64,000 nucleotides of DNA from the NCBI GenBank assembly GCA_022768375.1, contig JALEMG010000010.1, forward strand, positions 111,256 through 175,255, in the 5' to 3' direction. A program made the position numbers and the translations under genes. The DNA comes from Lentisphaeria bacterium. Its GTDB lineage: Bacteria; Verrucomicrobiota; Lentisphaeria; Victivallales; Victivallaceae. The notes beneath the pieces are model-generated. The model saw nothing but the letters and a program-made list of their open reading frames with translations. It did not search any database and was not told the DNA's origin. Within the stretch, counting starts at the first letter, position 1. Every line of letters starts with the position of its first letter. Below are positions 1 to 7,841 of the stretch, one piece after another.

Positions 1-382
1 CCACGATCTGGTCCGGGCCGCTGCCGTCGGGCCAGGTGAGCGCGGCGAGCGTGAACTCCCAGTACTCCTCAAGGCTCTCGCCCTTGTAGGCGTACACGGG
101 GATCCCGCGTTCGGCGACGGCGGCGGCGGCGTGGTCCTGCGTGGAGAAAATATTGCAACTGGCCCAGCGGACGTCCGCGCCCAGTTCCGCCAGCGTTTCG
201 ATCAGTACCGCAGTCTGAATGGTCATGTGCAGACTGCCGGCGATTTTGATCCCGGCCAGCGGCTTCCGCGGGCCGTACTTGCGGCGCACCGCCATGAGGC
301 CGGGCATTTCGTGTTCCGCGATGGCGATTTCCCGGCGGCCGAAGTCCGCCAGCGCGATGTCCCTGATCCGATAGTCGTTCAT
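1..382 (-). CDS. ahcY: S-adenosylhomocysteinase, N-terminal part (truncated by window edge)
   Basis: Hydrolyses S-adenosylhomocysteine to adenosine and homocysteine in the cytosol, removing the inhibitory product of SAM-dependent methylation. The visible 127 residues begin [19 protein letters not shown] and include the family N-terminal pattern of an E-x-x-MPGL-x-x-R motif (about residues 24-35) followed by a KPLAG-x-I-x-GSLHMT segment. The adenosine/NAD domains lie beyond the window. The ATG at 382 follows the stop of the adenosine-kinase-like gene by one base, so the two are translationally coupled. It is third in a metK-kinase-ahcY unit. Identification is firm despite truncation; the rest must be read from the adjoining sequence. 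Confidence 0.9.
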   Translation of the reverse strand, partial: MNDYRIRDIALADFGRREIAIAEHEMPGLMAVRRKYGPRKPLAGIKIAGSLHMTIQTAVLIETLAELGADVRWASCNIFSTQDHAAAAVAERGIPVYAYKGESLEEYWEFTLAALTWPDGSGPDQIV

Positions 383-383
383 C

Positions 384-1367
384 TTACAAAGCCTCCAGTT
401 CCGCTTTGAGTTTGTTCCACGCTTCCCGGGGAAGTTTGGTCCCCGGGTATTGGATGATCTCCGCCGCGCACCGCGCCCCCGCCGCGCCGCACCGGGCGGC
501 GGACCGGCCCCGCCCCAGGGCGTAGAAGAATCCGGCGGCGAAATAATCCCCCGCCGCCGTGGTGTCGACCACGCGCCCGACCCGCACCGGCGGCACGGCC
601 TCAAGCCGGTTCTCCGAAGCGATTATGGCCCCGTCCGCGCCGAGTTTCACCACGGCGGTCCGGCAGATTTTTGCCAGCGCCCGGGCCATGGGGTCCGGTT
701 CCTTTTTTCCGGTCAGCGCCGCCGCCTCGTCCCGGTTGGCGAAGACCATATCCGCGTATCGCGCGATCAGCCGGGTGAAACGTTCCCGACCGGCGGTGAC
801 CAGTTCGTAATTGCACAAATCCACCGCGACGCCGACCCCGGCGGCCCGGGCTCGGAGCATGACCGGTTCGAAGATATCCGTGTTGACGAAATACCCCTCC
901 AGCAGCACCCGGTCGTACCGGGAGAAATCGCACTGCCCGACTTCGGCGGGGGTCAGATTCAGCGAAGCGCCGAGATCGGAACGCATGGTCCTTTCCGCGT
1001 CCGGCGTCACCAGCGCGACGCAGTATCCGGTGGCGGTATCCGGGTCCGTCCGCAACTCCGAAACGTCGGCTCCGGCCATCCGCATGTCCCGGAGAAAACG
1101 CTCCCCGTCGGCGTCGCATCCGAGTTTCCCGAGCAGTGCGCCGCGCACTCCGAGTTCCGACGCGGCCATCACCGTGTTGGCCGCCGCGCCGCCCGCGCTG
1201 ACGGTCACCGGGCCGGGGCAGACGGCCAGCAGTTCGGCTTTTTCCGCCGGGCCGATATTGCGCGTGCCCCCCTTGCCGCCGGAGAGCCGGGAACGGATGA
1301 ACTCCTCCGGCACCTGCGCGGAATAATCCACCAGCGGCGATCCCACTCCGAGCAGTCGCAGGGACAT
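384..1367 (-). CDS. PfkB-family carbohydrate/nucleoside kinase, probably adenosine kinase
   Basis: 327-residue ribokinase-fold kinase. It has the N-terminal Gly-rich substrate loop ([18 protein letters not shown], about residues 56-73) and the C-terminal PfkB signature [13 protein letters not shown] (about residues 268-280), whose Asp is the expected catalytic base. Placement between metK and ahcY makes adenosine the likely substrate: it would remove the adenosine released by AhcY and pull that reversible reaction forward. The start ATG at 1367 follows metK by about 10 nt, with GAGG overlapping the metK stop region. Family membership is seen in the sequence. The adenosine specificity is inferred from context and from similarity to PfkB adenosine kinases; another nucleoside or sugar is possible. 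Confidence 0.85.
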   Translation of the reverse strand: MSLRLLGVGSPLVDYSAQVPEEFIRSRLSGGKGGTRNIGPAEKAELLAVCPGPVTVSAGGAAANTVMAASELGVRGALLGKLGCDADGERFLRDMRMAGADVSELRTDPDTATGYCVALVTPDAERTMRSDLGASLNLTPAEVGQCDFSRYDRVLLEGYFVNTDIFEPVMLRARAAGVGVAVDLCNYELVTAGRERFTRLIARYADMVFANRDEAAALTGKKEPDPMARALAKICRTAVVKLGADGAIIASENRLEAVPPVRVGRVVDTTAAGDYFAAGFFYALGRGRSAARCGAAGARCAAEIIQYPGTKLPREAWNKLKAELEAL

Positions 1368-1377
1368 GGCAAAATCC

Positions 1378-2562
1378 TCAGGCGCGGGGGAACGCCGCCG
1401 CCGCTGCCAGCAGTTCCGCGGTTTTGTCGCACTTCTCCCACGGGAAGATGTCCCGCCCGAAGTGTCCGTAGGCGGAGGTGTCCGCGTAGCGCCACGTTTT
1501 CCCGGGGTGTTTCAGGTCCAGCGCTTCGATGATTTTGGCCGGGCGGAGATCGAATACCTGCCGCACCACCGTTTCCAGGTCCGCGTCGTCGGCCAGTCTG
1601 CCGGTGCCGTAGGTGTCCACGTTGATGCTGAGCGGCTGGGCGACTCCGATGGCGTAGGCCACTTGGATCTCACACTTGTCGGCCAGTTGCGCCGCCACCA
1701 GATTCTTGGCGATGTAACGGCAGAAATAGGCCGCCGACCGGTCAACTTTGGACGGGTCCTTGCCGGAGAATGCGCCGCCGCCGTGAGACCCGACCCCGCC
1801 GTAGGTGTCCACGATGATCTTGCGTCCGGTCAGCCCGGTGTCCCCGTTGGGGCCCCCGATGACGAAGTTGCCGGTGGGGTTGACGTAATAGACGATGCGG
1901 TCGTGAAGCAGCGGCGCGGGAATGACACGGGCGACGACTTCGCGGACCTGCGCTTCCAACCACGCTTTCGGCATTTCCGGGGTGTGCTGGTGGGAGACGA
2001 CGACGGATTCCACCGCCGCGGGTCTGCCGTCGATGTAGCGGATGGAAACCTGACTTTTGGCATCGGGCCGCAGATAGCGGGCCGCTTCCGCGTCGTGCTT
2101 CCGCCGCCGGGCGAACTCCGCCATGATCTGGTGGGCGTAGACCAGCGTGGCCGGCATCAGTTCCGGCGTTTCGTTGCTGGCGTACCCGAACATCATGCCC
2201 TGATCCCCGGCGCCCTGATCGGCCCGGCTGACCCCCATGCTGATGTCCGGGGACTGGCGGTGGATCGACGTGACGATCCGAACGTTTTCCGCCGAAAATC
2301 CGATGGAGGGGTCGTTGTAGCCGATATCCCGGATCGCATCCCGCGCCAATTGTTCCCAGTCGACCTCGGCCCGGGTGGTGATCTCGCCGGAGATGACCGC
2401 CAGATCGGTCGTGACCAGCGTTTCGCAGGCGACCCGACTCTCCGGGTCCCGCATCAGACAGGCGTCGAGAATGGTGTCGGAGATGCGGTCGCAGACCTTG
2501 TCGGGATGTCCCTCCGAAACCGATTCGGAAGTGAATACATGATTGGCTTTGATCTTGCTCAT
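1378..2562 (-). CDS. metK: S-adenosylmethionine synthetase
   Basis: 394 residues, usual length for MetK. Makes SAM from methionine and ATP in the cytosol. Visible family signatures are [12 protein letters not shown] near residue 19, the [12 protein letters not shown] hexapeptide region near residue 115, and [19 protein letters not shown] near residue 260 (P-loop-like phosphate-binding loop and catalytic Lys/Asp). It is the first gene of a three-gene SAM-cycle unit with an adenosine-kinase-like gene and ahcY. The ATG at 2562 has a GAGG ribosome site (tgaggttgttatg). An intrinsic terminator for the upstream pal gene ends only about 28 nt before this ATG, leaving little room for a conventional promoter. 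Confidence 0.97.
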   Translation of the reverse strand: MSKIKANHVFTSESVSEGHPDKVCDRISDTILDACLMRDPESRVACETLVTTDLAVISGEITTRAEVDWEQLARDAIRDIGYNDPSIGFSAENVRIVTSIHRQSPDISMGVSRADQGAGDQGMMFGYASNETPELMPATLVYAHQIMAEFARRRKHDAEAARYLRPDAKSQVSIRYIDGRPAAVESVVVSHQHTPEMPKAWLEAQVREVVARVIPAPLLHDRIVYYVNPTGNFVIGGPNGDTGLTGRKIIVDTYGGVGSHGGGAFSGKDPSKVDRSAAYFCRYIAKNLVAAQLADKCEIQVAYAIGVAQPLSINVDTYGTGRLADDADLETVVRQVFDLRPAKIIEALDLKHPGKTWRYADTSAYGHFGRDIFPWEKCDKTAELLAAAAAFPRA

Positions 2563-2589
2563 AACAACCTCAAATGGGGGGCGAATCTC

Positions 2590-2630
2590 AAAAAAAACGA
2601 AGACCCGAAAGCGGGCAGCCGCCCCGGGTC
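2590..2630 (-). terminator. Rho-independent terminator between pal and metK
   Basis: On the minus strand a stem GACCCG/CGGGTC (2602-2630), with an inner GGGC/GCCC pairing, is followed by TTCG and eight T residues (2590-2597). It closes the pal transcript but sits only about 28 nt upstream of the metK ATG, so it could also act as a leader attenuator for metK. Confidence 0.75.
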
Positions 2631-2652
2631 GTCCGGTATTTCCGCGCCGAAG

Positions 2653-3261
2653 TCAGCGGCCGGGGATCTGCATGGGAACCGGGACCCCGCGGCGGTTCTG
2701 CCGCCAGATGCTTTCCCCGGAGCCGTCGACCGCCGGTTTGTCCTTGCCGTAACTCACGGTCTTCATTCGGGCGTCGGGCACGCCGCGTCCGGCCAGATAA
2801 GCGCGGATGGCGTTGGCCCGGCGCTCGCCCAGCGCCCGGTTGTATTCGTCGGTGCCCCGGCTGTCGCAGTGTCCCTCGATGACCAGTCCGAGGGAGGTGT
2901 GCTGATTCAAGTAGGCCGCGATCTTATCCAGATTGGCGGTTTCGCTGGGCACCAGCACATCGGAGTCGTAGGCGAAGTAGATGACCGGCATGTTGAGCCG
3001 GTTCTTGGGATCGACCGGGACCCAGCCGTCGGCGTCGGCGTTGCCGGCCAGCCGCTCGGAAGCCACCCACGGGCCCTGACCGGCGCCGCCGCCCAGCGCG
3101 GAGAACCCGTCTCCGGCTCCGGCGTTGAGGGAACCGCTGGGATCGTCCACCGCCGGTTCCACCACCGGAGCGGTGGTATCTTCGGGCGCATGAGTGGAGC
3201 CGCAGCCGCAGACCAGCAGCATCAGCACGACGACGGGGACGGAAAACATTGCTTTGGACAT
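2653..3261 (-). CDS. pal: OmpA/Pal-like outer-membrane lipoprotein
   Basis: 202 residues. The N-terminus is a lipoprotein signal (MSKAMFSVPVVVLMLLVCGCGS) with the lipobox ending in Cys at about position 18-20. A low-complexity Pro/Gly/Ala linker is followed by an OmpA-like peptidoglycan-binding domain: IYFAYDSDVLVPSE near residue 95, then IEGHCDSRGTDEYN and LGERRANAIRAYL near residues 125-150. This layout is Pal, which tethers the outer membrane to peptidoglycan in the Tol-Pal system; no tol genes are in the window. The gene stands alone between its own promoter and a terminator. A paralogous OmpA-type lipoprotein is the alternative. Confidence 0.85.
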   Translation of the reverse strand: MSKAMFSVPVVVLMLLVCGCGSTHAPEDTTAPVVEPAVDDPSGSLNAGAGDGFSALGGGAGQGPWVASERLAGNADADGWVPVDPKNRLNMPVIYFAYDSDVLVPSETANLDKIAAYLNQHTSLGLVIEGHCDSRGTDEYNRALGERRANAIRAYLAGRGVPDARMKTVSYGKDKPAVDGSGESIWRQNRRGVPVPMQIPGR

Positions 3262-3328
3262 GGTGACTTCTCCTTGATCTTTCAGTTTTGTATCCTGATT
3301 GCACTTCCCATAAGACCGACTCTATTAC

Positions 3329-3357
3329 AATATATCATAAGGTGCCGAAAAAATCTA
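3329..3357 (-). promoter_or_regulatory. Putative sigma-70 promoter for pal
   Basis: Minus-strand -35 TAGATT (3352-3357), 17-bp spacer and -10 TATATT (3329-3334). It lies about 70 bp upstream of the pal ATG and is divergent from the ilvE promoter. The -35 is one base off the TTGATT seen for ilvE. Confidence 0.45.
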
Positions 3358-3416
3358 TCGCGTTTTCAAGAAAATCCGCAGGTTTTTTGCGCCGCGGGCG
3401 AAATGCGGCGGCAAAC

Positions 3417-3445
3417 TTGATTTCAGCGGGGGAAAGTGATATATT
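3417..3445 (+). promoter_or_regulatory. Putative sigma-70 promoter for ilvE-panC-hisD
   Basis: -35 TTGATT (3417-3422), 17-bp spacer, -10 TATATT (3440-3445), 54 bp before the ilvE ATG at 3500. Same architecture as several other promoters in the window. Confidence 0.6.
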
Positions 3446-3499
3446 TAACAGTTGCAGAAAAATCGACAGGCCATGTCAAACAAAAAGGAGGTTTCGATC

Positions 3500-4510
3500 A
3501 TGCAGCCGATCAACTGGGAAGCGCTCAAATTTGAATTCATGCCGACCCGCAGCAACATCCGTTTCCATTATGCCGACGGCAAGTGGGACGAGGGCCGGCT
3601 CACCGGAGATTTCAACATCTCGCTGTCCGTGGCCGCCAACGTGCTGCACTACGGGCAGGCGATCTTTGAAGGCATGAAGGCGTTTTGCGGCAAGGACGGC
3701 AAAATCCGTGTTTTCCGCCCCTGGGCCAACGCCAAGCGCATCAATTCTTCCGCCCGGCAGTTGGTCATGCCGGAGTTCCCGGAGGAGAAGTTCGTGGAGG
3801 CGGTGAAAACCGTGGTCCGGGACAACATCGACTATGTGCCGCCCTACGGCACCGGCGGTTCGCTCTACATCCGCCCGGTGATGTTCGGCACTTCGCCGCA
3901 GGTGGGCGTCAACGCCAGTTTCGAGTATGAACTGGTCATCATGGTCATGCCCGTCGGTCCCTACTACAAGGGGGGGATCAAACCCGTCGACGCCATGATC
4001 TCCGTGGATTTCGACCGCGCCGCTCCTCACGGCACCGGCCACATCAAGGCCGCCGGAAATTACGCCGCCGGACTGTATTCCAGCATGCTGGCCAAAAAAC
4101 AGCACTTCCCCATCGTGCTGTTCCTCGACCCCCAGACCCACACCTATGTGGATGAATTCACCACCAGCAACTTCCTCGCCATCACCAAAGACGGCAAGTA
4201 TGTCACGCCGCTGTCGGATTCCATTCTGCCTTCGGTGACCAACGATTCGCTGATGACCGTGGCCAAAGACCTGGGGTACGTCGCCGAACGGCGCCGGATC
4301 GCCGCGACCGAACTCAAGGATATGGCCGAACCCGCCGCCTGCGGCACCGCCGTGGTCATCACCCCGGTGGGCAGGATCGCCTGGGGCGATCAGGTCATCG
4401 ACTACGGCTGGAAGGAGATCGGGCCGAACCTTAGGAAACTTTACGACGAACTGACCGGCATCCAGTACGGCGAGCGGCCGGACAATCACAACTGGCTGGT
4501 GGAGTGCTGA
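3500..4510 (+). CDS. ilvE: Branched-chain amino acid aminotransferase
   Basis: 336 residues, PLP fold type IV (class IV aminotransferase). Transfers amino groups between glutamate and the 2-oxo acids of Val, Leu and Ile. The start at 3500 is chosen because a strong AGGAGG sits at 3485-3490; an in-frame ATG 48 nt upstream has none. Visible motifs are HYGQAIFEGMKAF near residue 55, the Schiff-base Lys in GTGHIKAAGNYAAG near residue 180, and the EFTTSNFLAI PLP-binding region near residue 218. It is first gene of an operon with panC (7 nt gap) and hisD, an amino-acid/vitamin grouping whose members are not one pathway, although panC uses a product of valine biosynthesis. Confidence 0.93.
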   Translation: MQPINWEALKFEFMPTRSNIRFHYADGKWDEGRLTGDFNISLSVAANVLHYGQAIFEGMKAFCGKDGKIRVFRPWANAKRINSSARQLVMPEFPEEKFVEAVKTVVRDNIDYVPPYGTGGSLYIRPVMFGTSPQVGVNASFEYELVIMVMPVGPYYKGGIKPVDAMISVDFDRAAPHGTGHIKAAGNYAAGLYSSMLAKKQHFPIVLFLDPQTHTYVDEFTTSNFLAITKDGKYVTPLSDSILPSVTNDSLMTVAKDLGYVAERRRIAATELKDMAEPAACGTAVVITPVGRIAWGDQVIDYGWKEIGPNLRKLYDELTGIQYGERPDNHNWLVEC

Positions 4511-4517
4511 CGCGGAA

Positions 4518-5360
4518 ATGAAGATCTTTCAAAGCGGCGCGGAACTGCAGAAGTACGCATTGGAACTGAAACGGAGCGGCCGGACCATCGGATTCGTTCC
4601 GACGATGGGGTTTCTCCATGACGGGCACATGTCGCTCATCGACATCGCCCGGAAGAAGGCGGATGTGGTGATCGTTTCCATTTTCGTCAATCCGACCCAG
4701 TTCGCGCCCAACGAGGATTTCGACCGCTATCCCCGGGACTTCGACGGCGACGTCGCCAAATGCGCCGCTCACGGCGCCGATGTGATCTACGCCCCGGAAG
4801 CGGCGGAGATGTACCGTCCCGACGCTTCCACCTGGGTGGAGGAGACGGTGCTGTCGAAACCGCTGTGCGGGATCAGCCGTCCGACCTTTTACCGGGGCGT
4901 GACCACGGTGGTGGCCAAGTTGTTCCTGCTCGCCCAGCCGGATTTCGCGGTGTTCGGACTGAAGGACGCGCAGCAGTGCTTTGTCATTCAGCGCATGGTG
5001 CGGGACATGAACTTCCCGGTGGAGATCATTCCCGCACCGCTGGTGCGGGATGCCGACGGGCTGGCGCTGAGTTCTCGCAACCGCTATCTTTCCGCCGACG
5101 AAAGGAGCCGGGCGCTTTCCATCCACCGTTCGCTTTTGGCGGCCAAAGCCCGCATCGCGGCGGACCGCCGGACGATCGCCGCCGCGGTGGAGGAGGCGAA
5201 AGTTGCCATCACCGCCGCCGGAGGCCGGGTGGATTACGTGGAGGTGCTGGACTGCGACACGCTGCAGACGCCGACCGACGCTTCGCGCCGGGTGATTCTG
5301 GCGGCGGCGGCGTTTTTCGGGACCACGCGGCTGATCGACAACGAGATTTTCAATCTGTAA
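4518..5360 (+). CDS. panC: Pantothenate synthetase (pantoate-beta-alanine ligase)
   Basis: 280 residues, standard length. Condenses pantoate with beta-alanine using ATP through a pantoyl-adenylate, the last step of pantothenate synthesis. Nucleotidyltransferase motifs are visible: PTMGFLHDGHMSLI (HIGH-like HDGH, about residues 30-43), FVNPTQFAPNEDFDRYPR (about 60-77), FGLKDAQQ (about 150) and LSSRNRYLS (about 182), the KMSKS-like part of the family. It starts 7 nt after ilvE. Co-transcription fits the pantoate precursor being derived from 2-oxoisovalerate, the substrate/product of IlvE. Confidence 0.95.
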   Translation: MKIFQSGAELQKYALELKRSGRTIGFVPTMGFLHDGHMSLIDIARKKADVVIVSIFVNPTQFAPNEDFDRYPRDFDGDVAKCAAHGADVIYAPEAAEMYRPDASTWVEETVLSKPLCGISRPTFYRGVTTVVAKLFLLAQPDFAVFGLKDAQQCFVIQRMVRDMNFPVEIIPAPLVRDADGLALSSRNRYLSADERSRALSIHRSLLAAKARIAADRRTIAAAVEEAKVAITAAGGRVDYVEVLDCDTLQTPTDASRRVILAAAAFFGTTRLIDNEIFNL

Positions 5361-5376
5361 CGGAAGTGTCTCTGTC

Positions 5377-6663
5377 ATGAAAACACTGGTCTACGGAACT
5401 TGCGGATTCGAGCGGGAGATGCGGGCGCTTTGCGAGCGTCCGGCCTTCCCGCCGGAAGCGGAACAGGCGGCGGCGGCCATCATCGCCGGGGTCCGGGAGC
5501 GGGGCGACGCCGCGCTGACGGAGTACGCGGAGAAGTTCGATCGCGTCCGCCTCGCTCCGGAGGAGTTTCTGCTGCCGCTGAAGCAGGCCCGCGCCGTCGC
5601 CGCGCAACTGCCGGCGGCGGACAAGCGGGCCATCCGGCAGGCTCTGTCCCAGGTGCGGACCTTTGCCCGGCTGACTCGGCCTCGCAACTGGATGACGGGG
5701 GTGCGCCCCGGCGTCCGGGTGGGGGAGAAGTTCACTCCCATGGACCGGGTGGGCGTCTACATCCCCGGCGGCACCGCGCCGCTGGTTTCCACGGTGCTTC
5801 ACACCGCGGGGATCGCCAAAGCCGCCGGGGTGAAGGAGATCGTGGCCATCACTCCTCCGGGCAACACTCATCCGGCGGTGATGTACGCCATGCTGCAGTC
5901 CGGGGTGACGGAGATCTGTCGGCTGGGCGGCGTTTACGGTATCGCCGCGCTGGCGCTGGGCACGCCGACGCTGCGCAAAGTGGAGAAGATCTGCGGGCCG
6001 GGCAACGCGTACGTCACCGCCGCGAAGAAACTGCTCTACGGTACCGTCGGCATCGACCTCGTGGCCGGACCGTCGGAGATCCTGATTCTGGCCGATCACA
6101 CCGCGGATCCGGTTTTTGTCGCCGCCGATCTGCTCAGTCAGGCCGAACACGGCAGCGGATTGGAGCAGGCGGTGCTGGTCACCACCGACGCCGCGCTGAT
6201 CCCCCGGGTGGAACGGGAGTTGAAGCGCCAGCGGGATACCCTGAAGCGTCAGGCCACCATTGACCGGGTGCTGGAACGCGGGGTGTTTTTCATTCAGGTC
6301 CCGAATCGCAGGGTCGCGGCACAGGTCGCCGGGGATTACGCGCCGGAGCATCTGGAGATCCACGCGGAACGCCCGGAGGAACTGGCCCGCATGATCCGGG
6401 CCGCCGGAGCGATCTTCCTCGGTCCGTGGACCCCGGAACCGGCGGGAGATTTCTGCGCCGGACCGTCCCACGTCCTGCCCACCGCCGGGAGCGCGAAGAA
6501 GTTCAACGGGCTGGAGACCGCCAGTTTCTGCCGCCGCACCAGTCTGGTCAAGTACACGGAAAACGCCCTGCGCCGGGAAGCGGACATCATCGCCCGTTTC
6601 GGCGCGATGGAGATGCTGGACGCCCACGGCCGCGCCGGGACTGTCCGCTTCCGGGAGGAGTGA
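5377..6663 (+). CDS. hisD: Histidinol dehydrogenase
   Basis: 428 residues. Oxidises L-histidinol to L-histidine with two NAD, zinc dependent. Recognisable blocks include VGVYIPGGTAPLVSTV near residue 127, the KICGPGNAYVTAAKKLLYG signature near residue 205, AGPSEILILAD near 230, LSQAEHGSGLEQ near 255 (zinc/substrate residues QAEH), the APEHLEI region near 320, and PTAGSAKKFNGL near 367. It begins 17 nt after panC in the same operon; no other his gene is in the window. Downstream lies a non-coding stretch holding a gene remnant and the tad promoter. Confidence 0.95.
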   Translation: MKTLVYGTCGFEREMRALCERPAFPPEAEQAAAAIIAGVRERGDAALTEYAEKFDRVRLAPEEFLLPLKQARAVAAQLPAADKRAIRQALSQVRTFARLTRPRNWMTGVRPGVRVGEKFTPMDRVGVYIPGGTAPLVSTVLHTAGIAKAAGVKEIVAITPPGNTHPAVMYAMLQSGVTEICRLGGVYGIAALALGTPTLRKVEKICGPGNAYVTAAKKLLYGTVGIDLVAGPSEILILADHTADPVFVAADLLSQAEHGSGLEQAVLVTTDAALIPRVERELKRQRDTLKRQATIDRVLERGVFFIQVPNRRVAAQVAGDYAPEHLEIHAERPEELARMIRAAGAIFLGPWTPEPAGDFCAGPSHVLPTAGSAKKFNGLETASFCRRTSLVKYTENALRREADIIARFGAMEMLDAHGRAGTVRFREE

Positions 6664-6687
6664 CCGTTCGCGCGCCTCGGGAACGGT

Positions 6688-6860
6688 GTCGTCGGGCATC
6701 GGGGCGTCCCCGGCATCGCCCGGAGAATACGCTCGAGGATTTCGTCTCCGCCATCGGATCCGGCTGTGACCGGATGGAGACCGATTCCCGGCGATCACAC
6801 CGGCGGCCGGTCGGAAAAGTCCGCCGATCCGCCCGCGGCGGTTTCACGTCCCGTGAATGA
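6688..6860 (+). pseudogene. Remnant of a glycerophosphodiester phosphodiesterase (N-terminus only, frameshifted)
   Basis: Two adjacent frames read the GDPD N-terminal signature. 6688-6720 gives VVGHRGVPGIA, and after a one-base slip 6720-6782 gives PENTLEDFVSAIGSGCDRMETD. This matches the canonical HRG...PENTL...AD..E.D start of GDPD/UgpQ proteins, including the catalytic His-Arg and the metal-binding E-x-D. After about 35 residues similarity is lost and a stop follows at 6858-6860. No remainder of the roughly 240-residue family length is present. I read it as a decayed gene between hisD and the tad operon. A single sequencing indel could explain the slip but not the missing C-terminus. Confidence 0.6.
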
Positions 6861-6943
6861 GACGTTCTCTGACGGGGGCGACTCTCCGAGCCGGCCCGGA
6901 GAGTCGGTGCGGAACAAAAAAGCAAAAAATTTTTGCGCTCCCC

Positions 6944-6971
6944 TTGAAAAAAAACTCCTCCGCGGTATATT
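6944..6971 (+). promoter_or_regulatory. Putative sigma-70 promoter of the plus-strand tad operon
   Basis: -35 TTGAAA (6944-6949), 16-bp spacer, -10 TATATT (6966-6971), 40 bp upstream of the cpaB ATG at 7011. It lies in a locally AT-rich block after the GC-rich hisD tail. Confidence 0.65.
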
Positions 6972-7010
6972 ACTCTAATTTCGGTCCAAATGTATAGGGT
7001 AGGGATATTT

Positions 7011-7841
7011 ATGAAAAACATCATTCCGCTGATCGTCGCCGTCATCTTGGCTCTGGCCGCCGTATTCATCGTGAGCCGTGTTCTCGTCCAGAACGACGAG
7101 GGCACGAAAGAGCCGCAGGTTTCCGTCGTGATCGCGGCCCGGGACTTGGACCCGGGGGAGGAGATCACCCCGGGGGCGTGCTCGTTCAAATCCATTCCGC
7201 GCTCCGCAGTGCCGAAAAACGCTTTGCTCTGGGAAAGTGTGAGTCTGGCCTACGGGCAGAAGATCCCTTATAAAATTCCGGAAGGCGATTACATCCAACT
7301 TTCCGATCTGCAGTTGAATGTTTCGCTGGCCGACTGCGTGGAAAAGGGGAAATGGCTGATCCCGGTGACGTTTTCCGATCCCGCGCTGGTGAAAATGCTG
7401 GTGCCGGAGGATGAGATCGCGATCGTCGCGTCGTACTCCGAGATGAAAATGACGCCGCCGAGTCCGGAACGTATCGTATCGGCGGTCGACCATCCCTCCG
7501 CCAACCCCGAGGTCAGCCGGAAACGCGAGACGATCGTGCTGTTCCCCTGCGTGAAAGTGACCGGAATCGCCAATGATCGTGGTTCGTTCCGGGAACCGGG
7601 CGGGAACACGGCGACGATTTTCATCTCGCTGCCCCCGCAACAGGCGACGATCCTGCTGGCCGCCCAGCGGGAGGCGGAACTTTATCCGGTATTGCGGAAA
7701 CGCAATGACGCCACGGCGAGAAACCGCCGGGAACTGGGGTCGGTCAACGCCGTGACCTTCGAGCGGATGCGTGCCAATCTGGAAACCACGGAACTGCCGG
7801 ATGTGATGGTGCGGAGCGGTAAACAGGCGGAGGACAAATGA
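7011..7841 (+). CDS. cpaB: Flp pilus assembly protein CpaB/RcpC-like (SAF domain)
   Basis: 276 residues. An N-terminal membrane anchor (MKNIIPLIVAVILALAAVFI) is followed by a periplasmic SAF-type domain with the pattern IAARDLDPGEEITPG (about residues 43-57) and Y-x-I-x-x-GDYIQLSDL (about 88-100), as in CpaB/RcpC proteins. In Tad pili these associate with the secretin and are thought to help stabilise it. The start at 7011 is preferred over an upstream in-frame start at 6990 because it gives a clean membrane anchor. The stop overlaps the next ATG (ATGA at 7838), indicating coupling with the secretin. Only one SAF repeat is evident. Confidence 0.8.
   Translation: MKNIIPLIVAVILALAAVFIVSRVLVQNDEGTKEPQVSVVIAARDLDPGEEITPGACSFKSIPRSAVPKNALLWESVSLAYGQKIPYKIPEGDYIQLSDLQLNVSLADCVEKGKWLIPVTFSDPALVKMLVPEDEIAIVASYSEMKMTPPSPERIVSAVDHPSANPEVSRKRETIVLFPCVKVTGIANDRGSFREPGGNTATIFISLPPQQATILLAAQREAELYPVLRKRNDATARNRRELGSVNAVTFERMRANLETTELPDVMVRSGKQAEDK

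Noticed and set aside
2563..2600. SAM riboswitch upstream of metK
   Set aside because: The space between terminator and ATG is too short for any known SAM aptamer, and no aptamer core was recognised.
1366..3420. 684-residue plus-strand frame opposite metK and pal
   Set aside because: Shadow of two well-supported minus-strand genes.
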